Shown: positions 48,250-61,329, counted from the stretch's first letter. The stretch: DNA of 64,000 nt from Manis javanica (GCF_040802235.1 NC_133170.1:49051501-49115500), one strand, 5' to 3'. A program made the numbers and translations. Notes: generated from the letters alone by a model not told the origin.

Positions 48250-49146
48250 ACAAGGGACAGAAGCCTGAGCTTCAGATAAGAGTTTGCAACATGCCAGTGC
48301 AGGTCTACTAGGTGAAGTAGGAAGGTGGATGTCCTGGCTTGGAAAGAGCATGCAAAGTGGGAGGCGGCTGTAAGCAGGACAACCTGCCTGACCACATGAG
48401 CTTGCCCAGCAGCTCGACAGATTGCAGGTCATGCAGGAGAGATCGGACCAGCGGCTGGGGGAGGGTTGGTAGAGTGAGTGAGGCAGAAGCTGAAGTGACT
48501 CAGCCCAGGGCCTAGGCTGACTGGGAAAGGCAGCAAAGCCATGAGCAGACAGAGAGGCTTGGAGAGGCGGAAGTCAAATGGATGCCTGTTGCTTAGCACC
48601 TACTAACTGTGTGACCTAGAGCTTGTTATTTAATGCATTTTAACATCTTAAATATTTCTCAACATCTTTAACATTTCTCAAAGTTTGCACGTCCCATGTG
48701 CAGGTGTGCCAAGGTTCCAGCCTGTGCTCTTTAAGATGGCAAACTATCTGATCGACTTGTTCAGAGGACTCCTGAAAACACAGCGCCTTAGCCCAAATCG
48801 GTAGCTCTATCTAAGGGTGGGTGTTAGGCCATTGGAAAAGAATGGGAGGAGGGAAGAGGGGATAAGATATTCCAGAATATGGGTAATCTTTCTGTCTCTC
48901 CCTTGACAAAGCAAGTTACACACAGGTACCAACCTCTTCAGCGGGCCCACTTACACCCATCAAGGTGCATGGTTCCCTCCATAGAACGCCTTGCCTAAAG
49001 CCAGAGTTGCAAGATACACATGTCTGGCAGCAGCAGCCAGCAGAGAGGCCCCTGCTCCCATAAACTCCACATTCTTCTTCCAGCTGCATGCCAGACCAAC
49101 AATAACCAAACTATACTACTCCCTCAGGACAAGCAGGAATGTGAAA

Positions 49147-49215
49147 ATAGACCAGAACTGAAATCTATTAAGATTCGTATCCATGGAAGTTTTTATGGGG
49201 CTAACAAAGGATGTT
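49147..49215 (+). repeat. 69-bp direct duplication, copy 2
   Basis: TAGACCAGAACTGAAATC... repeats 48181-48249 at an offset of 966 bases; the flanks are unrelated beyond a few bases. Confidence 0.88.
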
Positions 49216-49896
49216 AGAAAACACTAAGACCAAGTGTAGCACAGCCCCCCATCTTTACATTGCTCAGAGGTTGATTCAAAGTGCTTGACTTGATTAGAAT
49301 TTCCTTTTTGGGGAAGAGAGTGCAGTTCAACAAAGCTGTTAGCTGTTTGGATATGGGAAGAGAAACCCAGTAACATATTATGCTTTGGAGGAAAGTAGTA
49401 AAATCCACTCATGATCTGAACCCTGAAAACCTCCAAACACCAATTTATTTAATCACAGATTCTGTTCTTAAAAGGCTGTGAATACTGCAAAAGGGGGGAA
49501 AGTAAAGTCATCCTTCCTGCTCTTGGAAACTAACACATCTATCCTAGACATTTATCTGTATGTTGTTTCAACCCCTGGGCTAGAGCTCTCTAAATCTGGA
49601 ATGCAGAGTTTGTCATGTCCTTGTTTTAAACTTTTAAAACACTTAATCATTTTGGAAAGAACAATAACATGTTAACAATAAGAACATTGCTGAATTGTAG
49701 AAAATAAGACATCAAAATTGGGGGGCTTTGAGAGTACCATACCAACAGCTCGTCAGAGGTCACATTTATGTGGTAAATAACGGAACACCCAAATCTGGGT
49801 GATGCAGACTTTCTCGAGTCCCCAGCACCACTCTGCCTTGGTGTAACAAGAAATCTCTCTGTTCTGAGATCCTCCAGGTTGTGTGCACTGGTTTAG

Positions 49897-50225
49897 GGAG
49901 TGTGGTGACCTGAATGTTTTTGTCCCACCCCACCCCATTCATATGTTGAAATCCTAATGCCGAAAGGGATGGTATTAGAGTTGCTGAAGTCATGAGGGTG
50001 GAGCCCTCATCAATGGGATTAGTGCTTCTATAAAAGTGACTGCAGAGAGCTCTCAGTCTTTCTCTCATGGGAGGATACAACAGAGAAGTCTGCACTCCAA
50101 AGAGGGCCCTCATCTGGCCAGGCTGGCATTGACTTCCCGCCTCCAGAACTCTGAGCAACAGATTTCTGTTGTTTATAAGCTATCCAGTTTGTGGTATTTT
50201 TTTATATCAGCAAACAGACTTGGCC
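49897..50225 (+). repeat. MaLR (MLT1/MST-type) LTR
   Basis: GTGTGGTGACCTGAATG, CATTCATATGTTGAAATCC, ATGAGGGTGGAGCCCTCATC, GTTGTTTATAAGCTATCCAG follow the full order of this LTR class. It is more complete than the copy at 39226. Confidence 0.9.
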
Positions 50226-50263
50226 CAAGAAGAGAGGAAACTTAAACTCCTGGAAGGGAATAT

Positions 50264-50286
50264 ATACAATATATTCTATATTGTAT
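50264..50286. other. Short AT hairpin
   Basis: ATACAATATA, loop TTC, TATATTGTAT: a 10-bp perfect stem just after the MaLR LTR. Probably chance or simple-sequence origin. Confidence 0.8.
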
Positions 50287-50894
50287 GTGGTTTTGGGAGG
50301 AAGATGGGGCAGGGAATGTATTTTTTTCCATATCCCAATATTGGCTGACACTTGGCACTTCTTTCCATAAATTAAGTACACCAATTCTAGTTCCAGTATG
50401 TTAGTTAACCAGTTTTATGACTCAAGGCAAATGGTTTTGCTTGAGCCTCAGTTTTCCCACATGCAAAGTGGGGACGATCCTGAGATGAAGTCTATGAACA
50501 AACGCATGAATGCTCAAGCTCTATGCACATGAAAGGATGGAAATTAGGGTTGTCTCTGGTTTCCTTCTCATGGAGGCAAAGATTAAACTCCCACCATCCA
50601 AAAACATTGCCAATATTTTCAGTGACTTTCTTCTAAAAAAAAAGGTTGCTTAGCTTGTAAAATTATATGTGCTTTCCCAAAGATTAATTTGGTTACAAAA
50701 TTTAAGAAATTTGATCTGAAATATCTTCGTGTTTTCAGAATTAAGCCTTATTAAAAAAAATTGGACTCATGTTGGTTTTAAATAATATGGGATTTCTAGG
50801 CTGCACTACAAACACCCATTTTAATGTGGAGTAACTTGCATTCCTGCTGTTAATTCTAAGTCCTGACAACTGCCTCTGCATCTATTACTGCTAG

Positions 50895-51125
50895 TCTATG
50901 ACTGTTACTAATTGCATACTTACCATGCCCCAAGCTCTGTGCTTTGCATTTCATATGTATTCTCTTTACTCTTTCTAACAACTCAATAGGTAAGATATAA
51001 TTCCTTCCCTACACATGAAAAAACAGGCTCTGAAAGGTTAAGGGACTTCATCTAGCTGAGAAATAATAGTACCAAGATTTGACCAGGTCTGGCTTCCGTA
51101 AATGTCCCTGGTCTTTTCACTACGT
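50895..51125 (-). repeat. MIR SINE relic, antisense
   Basis: ACTTACCATGCCCCAAGCTC, TACACATGAAAAAACAGGC, GGTTAAGGGACTTCATCTAGC and CCAAGATTTGACCAGGTCTG follow reversed MIR order. Confidence 0.85.
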
Positions 51126-54100
51126 CAACAAACTGCTTTCACAACAGATGATGAGAACATACCACATTAATGATTGGAGCCTGCATTTATAATAGCAGAA
51201 CCAATGATTCGTTTAAAAAAAAAGAAAAGAAACTCTTGTGATATGTAATTTTCCCCCCAAACCCTACAAAATATGCCTCCAATTACCACACTTAACGCTC
51301 TTCATTGTTTGGTACAAAGGCAGTCAACTCAACCATACACAATTTTTAACATTTTCTAATTCAGATAGTAAAACAGTCTTGAAAACATTAAAATAAACTA
51401 GAAAAGGCCTCTGAAGAAGGTAAAAATGTTAAAAGATTTCAAAAATAATGCCCACCAAAAGGCATACAAAGGAAGTCCTGCGTCTTTCATTCATGAAGTC
51501 ATATGGTCCCACAGATTTCTAGTTCAACAGGGACTAACTTGCTTAGTAGGCACTGTTGGGTCTTTTCAGATCCTGTTACAGGAGTTGTCTTGCAGTGAAG
51601 AATGAGTAACTTCTTCTAGTATTATCACACTGGCTGGAGGCAAAATTGTTGAGAAAAGTAGTAGAACTTGGCTTAAAGCCCTTTGAACATATAATTACTC
51701 TCTAAAGTTTTAATCTGCACAATAGCAACTTACAATAGCAGCATCATTCCAGCACATTGAGAGAAATGTTAAACTTTGCTTATTGGCAAGAATAGTCTAC
51801 CACAGCTTAAAAGAGTTATACGTGTTCTAAATAACTTTGAAACATAAGCTGACTTCCCACATTTCATTCCAGTCTGCTTGGAACATGGGAAACTTGATAG
51901 TCAGCCTACAGTTAGAAAGTTTAGAGTGTGCAGTCAGGAAAAAAAGTGCAAGAGCTAATGACCTTGAATCAAAGAAGTATGCATAGTACAATGATTCAGA
52001 AGTTAATTTTCCAGAATTGTCCAATATTAGCCAGAATGGATCTGGCTAGCCCATTTCCTTTCCCTCCTTTTCAGTCACTCATCAGCAAGGTGTGCAACTT
52101 TCAGGAGTACTGATAAAAATTAAGCTGAGGGAAAAGGAAAATTCTCCTCTGCTAAATATGGGGATCTAAAACCCACCACTGGTAAACAATTGCAATGGTT
52201 GTCAACTGGGACAATCAAGGAGGAGTGGTACACCAGAATCGCCCTAGGAGCCCTTTCAACAAACTCACTGGTTTTGTTCAGTTTACAAACTCTGATTATA
52301 CATATCAGTTTGAGCTAGGCTATATGATTAATCTAAAGTTCTCATTAAACCTGGCTAAAGTTAAATTATCACAATTTTTGGAAATCCTAAACATGGGAAT
52401 GGGGAAGAGGAGAATGCCCTTCTACTCCAAATGCAAACTTTAAACATTTCATGTAAAACTTCTCTTCAGTATAAAATGATTAAACTGCACATGGTTAATG
52501 CATTCAGCTCATTTACAAACATTTATGCAGCAGCCCAAAGCCCTGAAGTTACAATCTTGTTTAGTGACGGTCTTGCTCATGAGCAGCTCGCAGATGATTG
52601 GCAGGTCGGCTGGCTCTAAAAATAAAAGAAAGGGGGAAAGGGTTGAACGTACACAAGGGCTAGAAAATAATGGGTCTGATTTGCAAGGGGGGGTTATGGA
52701 AATCAGTATCTCCACCTCAAAGACACAACGCTGTGAAGGTTTCAAGTTTTCCTGAAACTCAAGTTAGATTGCTACTCCAAATTAGTTCACAAGTGAGAAG
52801 TGTACTTACAGCTTTTATCTCTTTAGTTTACTTCACTGTCAATGATCACTTCACAGTGCCACAGTGCATTGAGGAGTTGTAAATGAAAAATAAACCGAGA
52901 GAAGTATGATAATTACAAGCTCAAGTTTAGTGATTCCAATGTTTATGCTAAAGCAAAACCGAAACCTCACATTTGGGAAACCAATCAGTGACTTAGTTCA
53001 TCAGCCATGAGTATTTCTTCAAAACTCACTATGTGCCAGGAATTAAACTTGTGGAGACTCAGGGATGAGACTGAACTGGGGATTGACCTGATGAAATGAG
53101 TTTTAAGAGATCACATGTCCAGTTAGCTGTGATATGTAGACTACATTGGAGAAGGGAGGCACCAGAGGCACAGAAACCAGTTCAGAAGGGATGAAGGCTG
53201 GCTCAGACAGTAGGATTACAAAGAAATGGGTGGAAGATGGAAACACTGTAAAGGAATAATCACCAAGAAGGACTTGATAACGATTTACGATGTAACGTGG
53301 CATTATTCATAGAAATAGGAAAGACGGGAAAGGAAATCACTTAGAGATGAAGAGTTAGATTTTTGGGTTGGTTCAGAAACCCTGCAATTGAAGATGATGG
53401 TGGCTCATCCAAATGGTCACTGGATCAATTTAATTAAGGGAATCCAAACTACATGTAATTTTTTTCCAATGGCACCTACCATAATTTTCTCAGTGATTGT
53501 TTTGAAAGAAGCAATCTATTGGTTATGATTTTACACATTTACCTCCTGTTGATTAATACCAGTTAAGTATAACATCTATCACAGAAAGCTGAAATTTAAC
53601 TGTGTCTTGGAAACCTTACTTTCTTCTGCAATGAACAGTTTTTAACTTATCAATATACACTCCACAGTTTCAAACTTTGCCCACATTAGCAACTTGTCAG
53701 GAGATTGGAGGTTACACCTGTCTTGCAGAATGTCGAGTTGATCAGAGCCTGCCATTACTTTTAAGGGAGCTCACAGACACCAGCGTATTCAGCCGAATGT
53801 GGATGTCTGCATTCTAGAAATGAACCTCCACAGACATGTTTTCTTGTAAACAGGCTACAGTTCCAGGACCTCCAGGCCTATACTTAGCCAGCACGCTCTA
53901 TTTTAATCTCACTTCCTCTTCAAAATTGCTGTCATCCTGAAATGCCAAACATATCTGCTACAAATTACGGTAGTTTTTTCTAGTTCTTATGATATTCAGT
54001 TACTCTTTATGATACATGAGAATAAGCAATAAGACTGCGTTTGTTTTTTTAAGCACATGATGGATAAGGAGAAAACAAGGAGAACAGGAAATGTTGATCT

Positions 54101-54890
54101 TCTATGTTTAGATGAGTTAATAAATTTGAGATTCAAATTTAAGGAACTTCACTGTACCAGTTATGTATGTAGCACAAAATCTGGCTGATCTAATTTTTAT
54201 TAGTGGAAACCCAAAACGTCTTTTTAAAATCCTTGCTTAAATATTTTCTCCCTCCAAAATATTAGCCATATGCCAAGGAGTCAAGAATCTCCTTGAAGGC
54301 TGCTGGGCTGAACCCTCGGTTCTCACTATAGGACTTAGCATATGGGAAGGATCCAGGAACGACAGAAAGAGGAAAGGAATTAAATGCCTTGGTAATGGTC
54401 ACAGCGAATTGGTGACATAGCTAAAATCTTACTCAACAAAGTCAGTTGTCTGGGAAACTATATATCATCTCAGGACATGTTATGAGCATTTTGATTTTTT
54501 CTTTTTAAATATTTGCTAAGAGCTACCTTTCCTTCTCATTTACCTCTTTCTCTTAAAAAACTTAGGAAAAAAACAAACCAACAACTAACTAAACAAACCA
54601 GTAAAAATCTAACATGGGATTGATTTGCTTCAAATTACAATGTGTCTGTGTAGTTGATTACCATGCAATCATAAAAAAAAGCACTTTATGATGCACATGT
54701 AAATTATAAACTCTGCAGAGAGCAATTCTATTTTTGAAAAAAAAAAGATAAACTTTAAAATACATGTCCTTCTTTATATGAAGAGAAATACCAAAATCTA
54801 AACAGCGATTGTCTCTGAACAATGGGATTATAAGGGATTTTTTAAAGTTTTGCTTATCTATATTTTAATTTTTTCTGTATAACAAGCTTT
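51126..54890. other. Intergenic stretch
   Basis: No exon found. A weak reversed L2 trace lies near 53005-53095 (AAACTCACTATGTGCCAGG). Elsewhere AT-rich, with poly(A)/(T) runs. Confidence 0.55.
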
Positions 54891-54897
54891 AAGAAAG

Positions 54898-54961
54898 AAT
54901 CCAAAACTTTCACTGCTTTCAAGTTAATAAATTATTACTGCCTGCTATTAGATTTCTTTTT
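54898..54961 (+). repeat. 64-bp inverted duplication, arm 1
   Basis: It is the exact reverse complement of 56987-57050. It begins AATCCAAAACTTTCACTG. No transposon family recognised. Confidence 0.95.
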
Positions 54962-56986
54962 CTCAACATTTCTGATTTTCTTGCTACATTTTTGAAAATA
55001 AGAACTGCACATTTACAAAAAGATGTTAAAGGTAGAGCCCAATTGTGAATGTGGAGGATGGCAACTAAACAGAAGTGGCCACAGTCAAAATTCTGGAAGA
55101 ATGTATGGCTTGGTCAGATCTGGCCCTCTAGGAAAAGGGAAGATCCATCACAATGGCCACTGTTATATCCAAGTGTCATGTTAATGATTTCTATGAAATA
55201 TGTCTAATTCTCAGTGCATTCTTGAAAGGTTGGAGTTAACATCCCCATGAATTATATAATAACGCAGACTCAAAAGGAATGTACTTAAAGCCGTATGACT
55301 GTTTAATATAAAGTTGCTGCACTGGAGCTGACAAGTTTTAGTGAGTCCAAAGCAAGGGAGCAGATTTGATACAGGTGGAGATGGAGATGGAGAGATGCTG
55401 AGAAAGGCCAATGTTTCACTGCAATATTCCCCCTTAATCAATATTTGGTCCAACACCCCTAGGCTAATGGCTGGTCCTTCAGCAGGTGGGACACAATTCA
55501 CATGAACACAGCAGATGGGAGAGCACTGCATTTTGTATGGTGAAAAGGGGCACTGCATTTATCCTGAGGACAGAGTGATGTGTGAGGAGCCAGTGTGAAA
55601 GAAAGGGGGCGGCAGGTGGTGCTTGTAGTTAGCTGGAGAACTTGTGAGAAATCCACAGCCCGTCTGAGTTATCCAAGGCTGACAGTGAGACATGGTAGCA
55701 GGTGGCAACGTGAATCCTCTTTGTAACTATCTGTCAGGTAGAGGTGAGTGGAGGCAATAAAGCCACACCAAAATGCTAGAGGCTGGGCAATCAGCTAGGC
55801 TTATCAGCTAAGTAAGTCACTCATGGTTCATCAGCCTAATTTTGTTAATAGATCAAATTCCCTAGCCTCGACCTAAGGATTTTAACTCCAAGTCTCCTGC
55901 ACCAGGCCCAGGAATCTGCACTTCAAGTGAACCTCTCAGTTGTCAGATATAGTCCTCGCTCTGAAAGATCTCATGCCCTGCATGAGGCATCAACATGAAA
56001 AAGGGGAGAGAGCAGAAATATTAAGTACACATCTCATAATTTCTTTCTTCCTGTTTCTCTATTCCCATGTAATACATTCACAGATAACTTAGGAATTATT
56101 TCATAAATAGTATAATTTAATCTGTATGCAATTCCTTCTGCAGTGAGGTCACAATCACACTTAGAAAATGAAGTTTAAACAACACCACATTCAAACTAAG
56201 AAAAATAATTAACTTGCACTCACAACGTAAAATTAAGTTTCCCCAAAATACCATGATTTATGATTTATGATATGGACAGCAGAGTCTGAGAAATCAAATG
56301 TGGACTATTACCATTCTCCCGCTGAAAACATGTTTTAGGAGTAGCGATTATTTAATATGCATGCATATTTGTTAACAGCCATTCATGCAGCAACGCTGTG
56401 CATCCAGAGGTTGGAATGGGAGTATTTTACAGCAAAGTAGGAGAGCAGGAGACGTACATCACTCTCAGCTTAGGAGCTGCACAATGCCACAGTGCAGGCA
56501 CATGTACTTATACATCTGGATAAGGAAAACACTAGGTTTGCACTTTTGGGCAACCCCTCTGCCACCTGGCATTTCTGGGATAATAGCATCATATTAATAA
56601 AAACACTGTATTTTTTCTTTGTGGCAAAGATGTGTGACTTGATTGTGTGACCATTCTGTGCTAACATCCTTATCCTTTGAGATGATTTGAATCCAGCTGA
56701 AATTACAGTGCTCATTTCATCATGAATTTTTGAAATTCAACTGCTTCCTGATTCACTTTGTAAAGTTCTACCCTGACTCACCTCCCTTAGTATGTAGTCT
56801 GTTTCACATTTAAGTTTACAAGAAGTTTAAGAGCTTTGATGGTTCCATATTTATTAAGTGAAGATCAAAGGCCCTCTTTGCTTTTTTTAAGTCTTTTACA
56901 TCCACAGGGGATGACATAATATTTTAGATGACAGCCTTCTTTCCACATTTCAAGCATTTTTTTCTCTCCAAGCCTAAACCAAGCCT
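54962..56986. other. Sequence between the inverted arms
   Basis: No gene seen. A short triple of TGATTTATGA-type text lies at about 56249-56272. Confidence 0.5.
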
Positions 56987-57050
56987 AAAAAGAAATCTAA
57001 TAGCAGGCAGTAATAATTTATTAACTTGAAAGCAGTGAAAGTTTTGGATT
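56987..57050 (-). repeat. 64-bp inverted duplication, arm 2
   Basis: AAAAAGAAATCTAATAGCAG to AAAGTTTTGGATT, exact inverted copy of 54898-54961, about 2.0 kb away. Outside the 64 bases the match stops at once. Confidence 0.95.
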
Positions 57051-57289
57051 TTTTCTGCCATCACACATAGAATTTTGTGTTATATTCCAAGAACACCAAG
57101 GAATTTAACATACTATTCTTTACTGACACCGGATACTTTGTCCCTTGTCTTTCCACAAAAGCTTTTGCATAGTAAGACGGGCTTCAGGGTTTATAAAAAG
57201 CTGTGAGTCAAAGGTTGTTATCTTCCAAAGTAGATCTTGTAGAGAGGATGCCTTTTTGTTGTCTTGTGTTGTTTGCGTGACAAAGGACC

Positions 57290-57868
57290 GTCAAAAAATC
57301 TAAAGGATGGATCTTTATAAAAAGAAGTATGTAACAGACAAATGATTACTGTCTCAAATACACAAAGACCTAAAAAATCAGTAAGAAAAGGACAAAGAAC
57401 CTGGATATTTTGCTCTGAATATGCACAGCTCAGAGAACCCAACTGATCAATAAATGTGAAAGGATACTCTAACTCACCCATTATCAGGAAAATACAAAGT
57501 AAAGTAGCACAATACTGTGTCACACAGACCATAACAGCAAAGATTCTGAAGTGTAACAATACTGCATGTAGGCCAGGATGTAGAAGGGCAGGAATTTGAG
57601 TAAAGTGCCAATGGCACTATAAGTTGGTGCTAAACTCTTGTAGCACAGTTGGCAATAAATTTGAAAATGTACATTGACCATGACTCAGCAATTCTATTTC
57701 TAGGAATATATCCTAGAGAATCTGCACTTATCCACAGAGAGATGCATACAGCATTGGTTGTAATAGTAACAGTTTCTTGTAATAAACACTGAGAATAAGA
57801 CAAATATCCATCAGGTACGGGAGAAATACATGGTATTATTAAATGATGGAATCTATGCCGCAATTTAA
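57290..57868 (+). repeat. Old L1M fragment, left of a nested Tigger1
   Basis: CAGTAAGAAAAGGACAAAGAACC, CAGGAAAATACAAAGTAAAG, CAATTCTATTTCTAGGAATATATCC follow L1M ORF2/3' order. The element resumes after 58285. Confidence 0.8.
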
Positions 57869-58285
57869 GATATAGGCATACCTGGGCGATATTGCAAGAC
57901 CACTGCTGTGAAGCAAACATCTCAATTAAGCAAACATCGCAATTCTTTGGTTTCCCAGTGCATACAAAAGTTACATTGACACTATACTGTAACTACTAAG
58001 TGTGCAATACCATTATGTCTACAAAAAAGTACATACCTTAATTAAAAAGTACTTTATCGCTAAAACATGCTAACCATCATGAGCTTTCAGTGAATTGTAA
58101 TCACTGATCACAGGTCATCCTAATATAATAATGAAAAAGTCTGAAATATTGAGAGAATTACCAAAATGTGACAGAGACACAAAGTGAGCAAATGCTGTTG
58201 GAAAAATGGCACTGATAAACTTGCTCAAGGTAGGATTAAAACAAACCTTTAGATTGTAGGAAATGCAGTATCCGTGAAGGCAATA
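57869..58285. mobile_element. Internally deleted Tigger1 DNA transposon
   Basis: It starts GATATAGGCATACCTGGGCG and has TTTGGTTTCCCAGTGCATAC and CATACCTTAATTAAAAAGTAC; it then jumps to TAATGAAAAAGTCTGAAATATTG and TGTTGGAAAAATGGCACTG, the other Tigger1 end. The transposase is missing. It interrupts an L1. Confidence 0.88.
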
Positions 58286-58640
58286 TGAGAGAAAGCCTGT
58301 AGTTAAGATATCTATATGTATTGATACAGGTGAAAGAATGACTGAAAAAGCAAATTACAGAGCATTATCTATGTTTATATTACTATTTATATAGATTTAA
58401 AACTATACAAATCAATATTATATAGTATTAAATATATGTGTACAGCAAAAGTAAAAAACCATGGAATAAACTCTAAATTCCTGACTATTGTTGCTTCTAG
58501 GGAAGAAAAAAGGGGGAATGGGTCTGTAAAGGTCCATAGGAGACTTCAACTTTGTAAGCACTGTTTTGATTTTTGTCAGAAGATGAGGCAAATAAAACAA
58601 AATGTTAATATATTTCACTTTTGAGTGGAGAGTACACTGT
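58286..58640 (+). repeat. Old L1M 3'UTR, right of the nested Tigger1
   Basis: L1M-type 3' text continues (AGCATTATCTATGTTTATATT; GTTGCTTCTAGGGAAG; ATGAGGCAAATAAAACAAAATG). Confidence 0.7.
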
Positions 58641-59530
58641 TTTTTTCCTATCATTCTTTGTATTTCTCTGTATTTCTTTTTAGTTTTAAAGAAATGACAT
58701 ATTTACAAGTAATAGCAGGGGATATCTGGAAAAAAAGTACAGGTTCTAATGGCAATTATTTTAATCTGTGAGGATGCATCTGGTAGGTCTAGCCACTCTG
58801 TAGAGCTAGTTTCCTAAAATGTAATGGTGATACTTACCAAGTATTCTAAGAACTATTTATTGTAATGATCCAAAGATAACTACAAGAACTGAATATATTT
58901 GTCTCAGAAAACTGAATGAAGTTGGGGAAAGGTATATGTTAGAGAAATTAAGATGTGAAAATTGGTATGTTTCCTACATACTTTCTTTGATAACAGTAAT
59001 GGTTCCTACATTTACAATCTTAAGTAACTTACTGATGGATTCTAAGTTCCTGAAAATTCAAAGTGAACAACCTTCCCCAAAACTATTAAACATGTCAAAT
59101 TACCTTGCTTTAAGCAACTTGTAAAGCAATTACTTTAAACTTGACTGAAATGTGCACAAATAAAAATGGTATATTCCTTTAGGATTGTCACAAACTCCCA
59201 CATGTACAGGCAGATAACTTTAATGAGTAAAGTAACTGTAGGTAAAAATGAATAAATAAAACTATACAACCCATTTAATCTTTGATTTTACAATCTTGGT
59301 AGACATAGGAAGAGAGGAATGTTTCTCTAAGATCAGTAGTGCAAGTATCATAGTAAGTGGTGACTGACACTAGTTGTCAACACTGGAATTGGGAGCAAGG
59401 GATGTGGGGTTGATGGTCCCTAAAATCTCCATAATGAGGAACACAGTTCCTGTCTTAAAAGACACATAGCTGCTAGTCAGGCTCAGCTAACAGTGTTGTG
59501 ACATCAGCCAGTTTTTCAATGTAAACTGAA
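58641..59530. other. Intergenic stretch
   Basis: No gene or clear repeat seen; a faint MIR-like trace may be present near 58765-58880. Confidence 0.5.
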
Positions 59531-59534
59531 ATCC

Positions 59535-59900
59535 ACTCACAGGAATATTATGCACCTACAAAAAGGATGCAGAAGCTCTTAACATACGATATAGAGCAAT
59601 CTCCACGATTCATTGTTAAAAAAAAGCAAGGTGCAAAACAGTGTCTGTAAGATAGTTTAATGTCTATCATGATGGAAAGGGGGAGCCGTTTTTTCCCCTT
59701 CTGTTTTCACAAAGAAAAAAAGATAATAAGCCCAAACTAATAAATATGGTTGCCTTAAGGTTGGGGTGAATGGAAGAATTGAATAGGGCAGTGAGAGGGA
59801 ATAGGAATGAAAGCCAGACTTCTGTGACTCCACCTGGTTTTACAGTTTTAGAATTATGTAAATGTTTTATCTAAGAAAAAACATAAAATTACATCAGAAA
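59535..59900 (+). repeat. L1M 3' end fragment
   Basis: GGAATATTATGCACCTACAAAAAGG, TCCACGATTCATTGTTAAAAAAAAGCAAGGTGC and a degenerate 3'UTR follow L1M order. Confidence 0.75.
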
Positions 59901-60299
59901 GAGAAGAAACAAAATCTCTAAAACAAATGAACTGAAATGAACTCTGAGCAGGGTGACATGGGGTGTGAGAGTCTCTGGTGCATTTGCCTGATGAAGCCCA
60001 GGTACCTGTGGGGAAGCTCACCACTTACACTATTGTGCAGTCAGCCCTCCCAGCCAAGGGAGGGGGCCTGATGAAGAAACACCCTATGCAGTGAATGAGA
60101 AAGCACAAACCACGACAAAGCTAAACCTGCTACGTTAGTTTAGTCCTTAGCCATAAATAGTGGATTGTTGAAGGAAAAGCAGTATCATGAAAAGAGAAAA
60201 CAAGATATACAATGTGATATGATAGAATAAAGACAATTCTCTAATGAGAACAATAGAAAAGTTTTAATTCACAATCTTTTAGGGAAGAGATTACAATAA

Positions 60300-60535
60300 T
60301 TAAATAAGCGCAAACTGATATGAAAGAAATTATAAAAAGTTGGATATTAAAAATGATGACCAAAACAAAGAATCTGACCAATAGGGAAATAGAGAAAGTT
60401 TAAATAAGAAGCAACAATGGCTAATAAACCTATGAAAAATAGTTTAATCTTACAGCTAATCAAGGAAATGTAAATTAAAACAATGTATTTTTTACCCCTC
60501 AGACTGGCAAAAGTAACATTACTGTTTAAATGTCT
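60300..60535 (+). repeat. L1M fragment, left part
   Basis: CTAATAAACCTATGAAAAATAG, TAATCAAGGAAATGTAAATTAAAAC and CAGACTGGCAAAAGTAAC are ORF2 end phrases of an old L1; the element continues after 61330. Confidence 0.75.
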
Positions 60536-60890
60536 TAGTTCAGGCTGCAACAATTTGCAACAGGCTGGGGGGCTTAAACACACTTAATTACTCACAGTTG
60601 TAGAAGTTGCAAGTCTGTGATCAGGTTGGGGTCTTGGTTGGGGCCCTCCCCTCTTCCTGCTTTAAGGTTGGCCCTCTTACATTCTGACACAGTGGAGAGC
60701 AGAGAGAAAGCAAGCTCTCTCCTGTCTCTTCTTATAGGGGCAACTAATCCCACTCATGAGGGTATCACCCTCATGACCTAAGTATCTCTCAACTGCCTCA
60801 CTTCCTAATCACCTCATTGGGGTTTAGGATTTCAACATATGAATTTAGGAGGCAGGATACAAATGTTCGGCCCTTGACAGTAATCTAATG
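60536..60890 (-). repeat. MaLR-type LTR, antisense, nested in L1
   Basis: TTAGTTCAGGCTGCAACAA, GGCTTAAACACACTTAATTACTCACAGTTG, CACCTCATTGGGGTTTAGGATTTCAACATATGAATTTAGG are the reversed MLT1/MST LTR. Confidence 0.8.
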
Positions 60891-61325
60891 CTGTATACAC
60901 AAATCACTCTGAAAGGGTCTTTAAACAATCATGTGTTATCTCCAGTCGTTCCTGTGCTTTAGGAATCGGTCGTCATTTGGTTGGCAGTTCCAAATTTAGG
61001 GAATCTCATTCTCATGAAGCTACAGTCATGGAAGCCTGGCTGGGCCAAGGGGATCCACTTGAATGGATGGAGAGTTGGTGCTGGAGGTGGAGGGAGGCCT
61101 TGGTTCCTCAGCACAGACCCGCTTGAGTGGCCTTATGGCATGGCAACTGACTTCCTCCAGAATGAGCAGTCCAAGAGAGCAAGGACTTTTATGACCACAC
61201 CTCAGAAATATAGTTCACTTTCACCATGTTCTACTGGATGCACAGGACTGCTCTAATTTGTGTGGGACAACAGATTTGAGATTCAGCAAGGATCGTTAGA
61301 GGCTGGCTACCACATTTGCAACATT
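60891..61325. repeat. Second nested interspersed repeat, family uncertain
   Basis: TCTCATTCTCATGAAGCTACAG, GAGAGTTGGTGCTGGAGG, CTTTCACCATGTTCTACTGG and GAGGCTGGCTACCACA match a common mammalian repeat that I recall but cannot name securely (MaLR-like LTR or DNA element). Confidence 0.55.
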
Positions 61326-61329
61326 TAGT

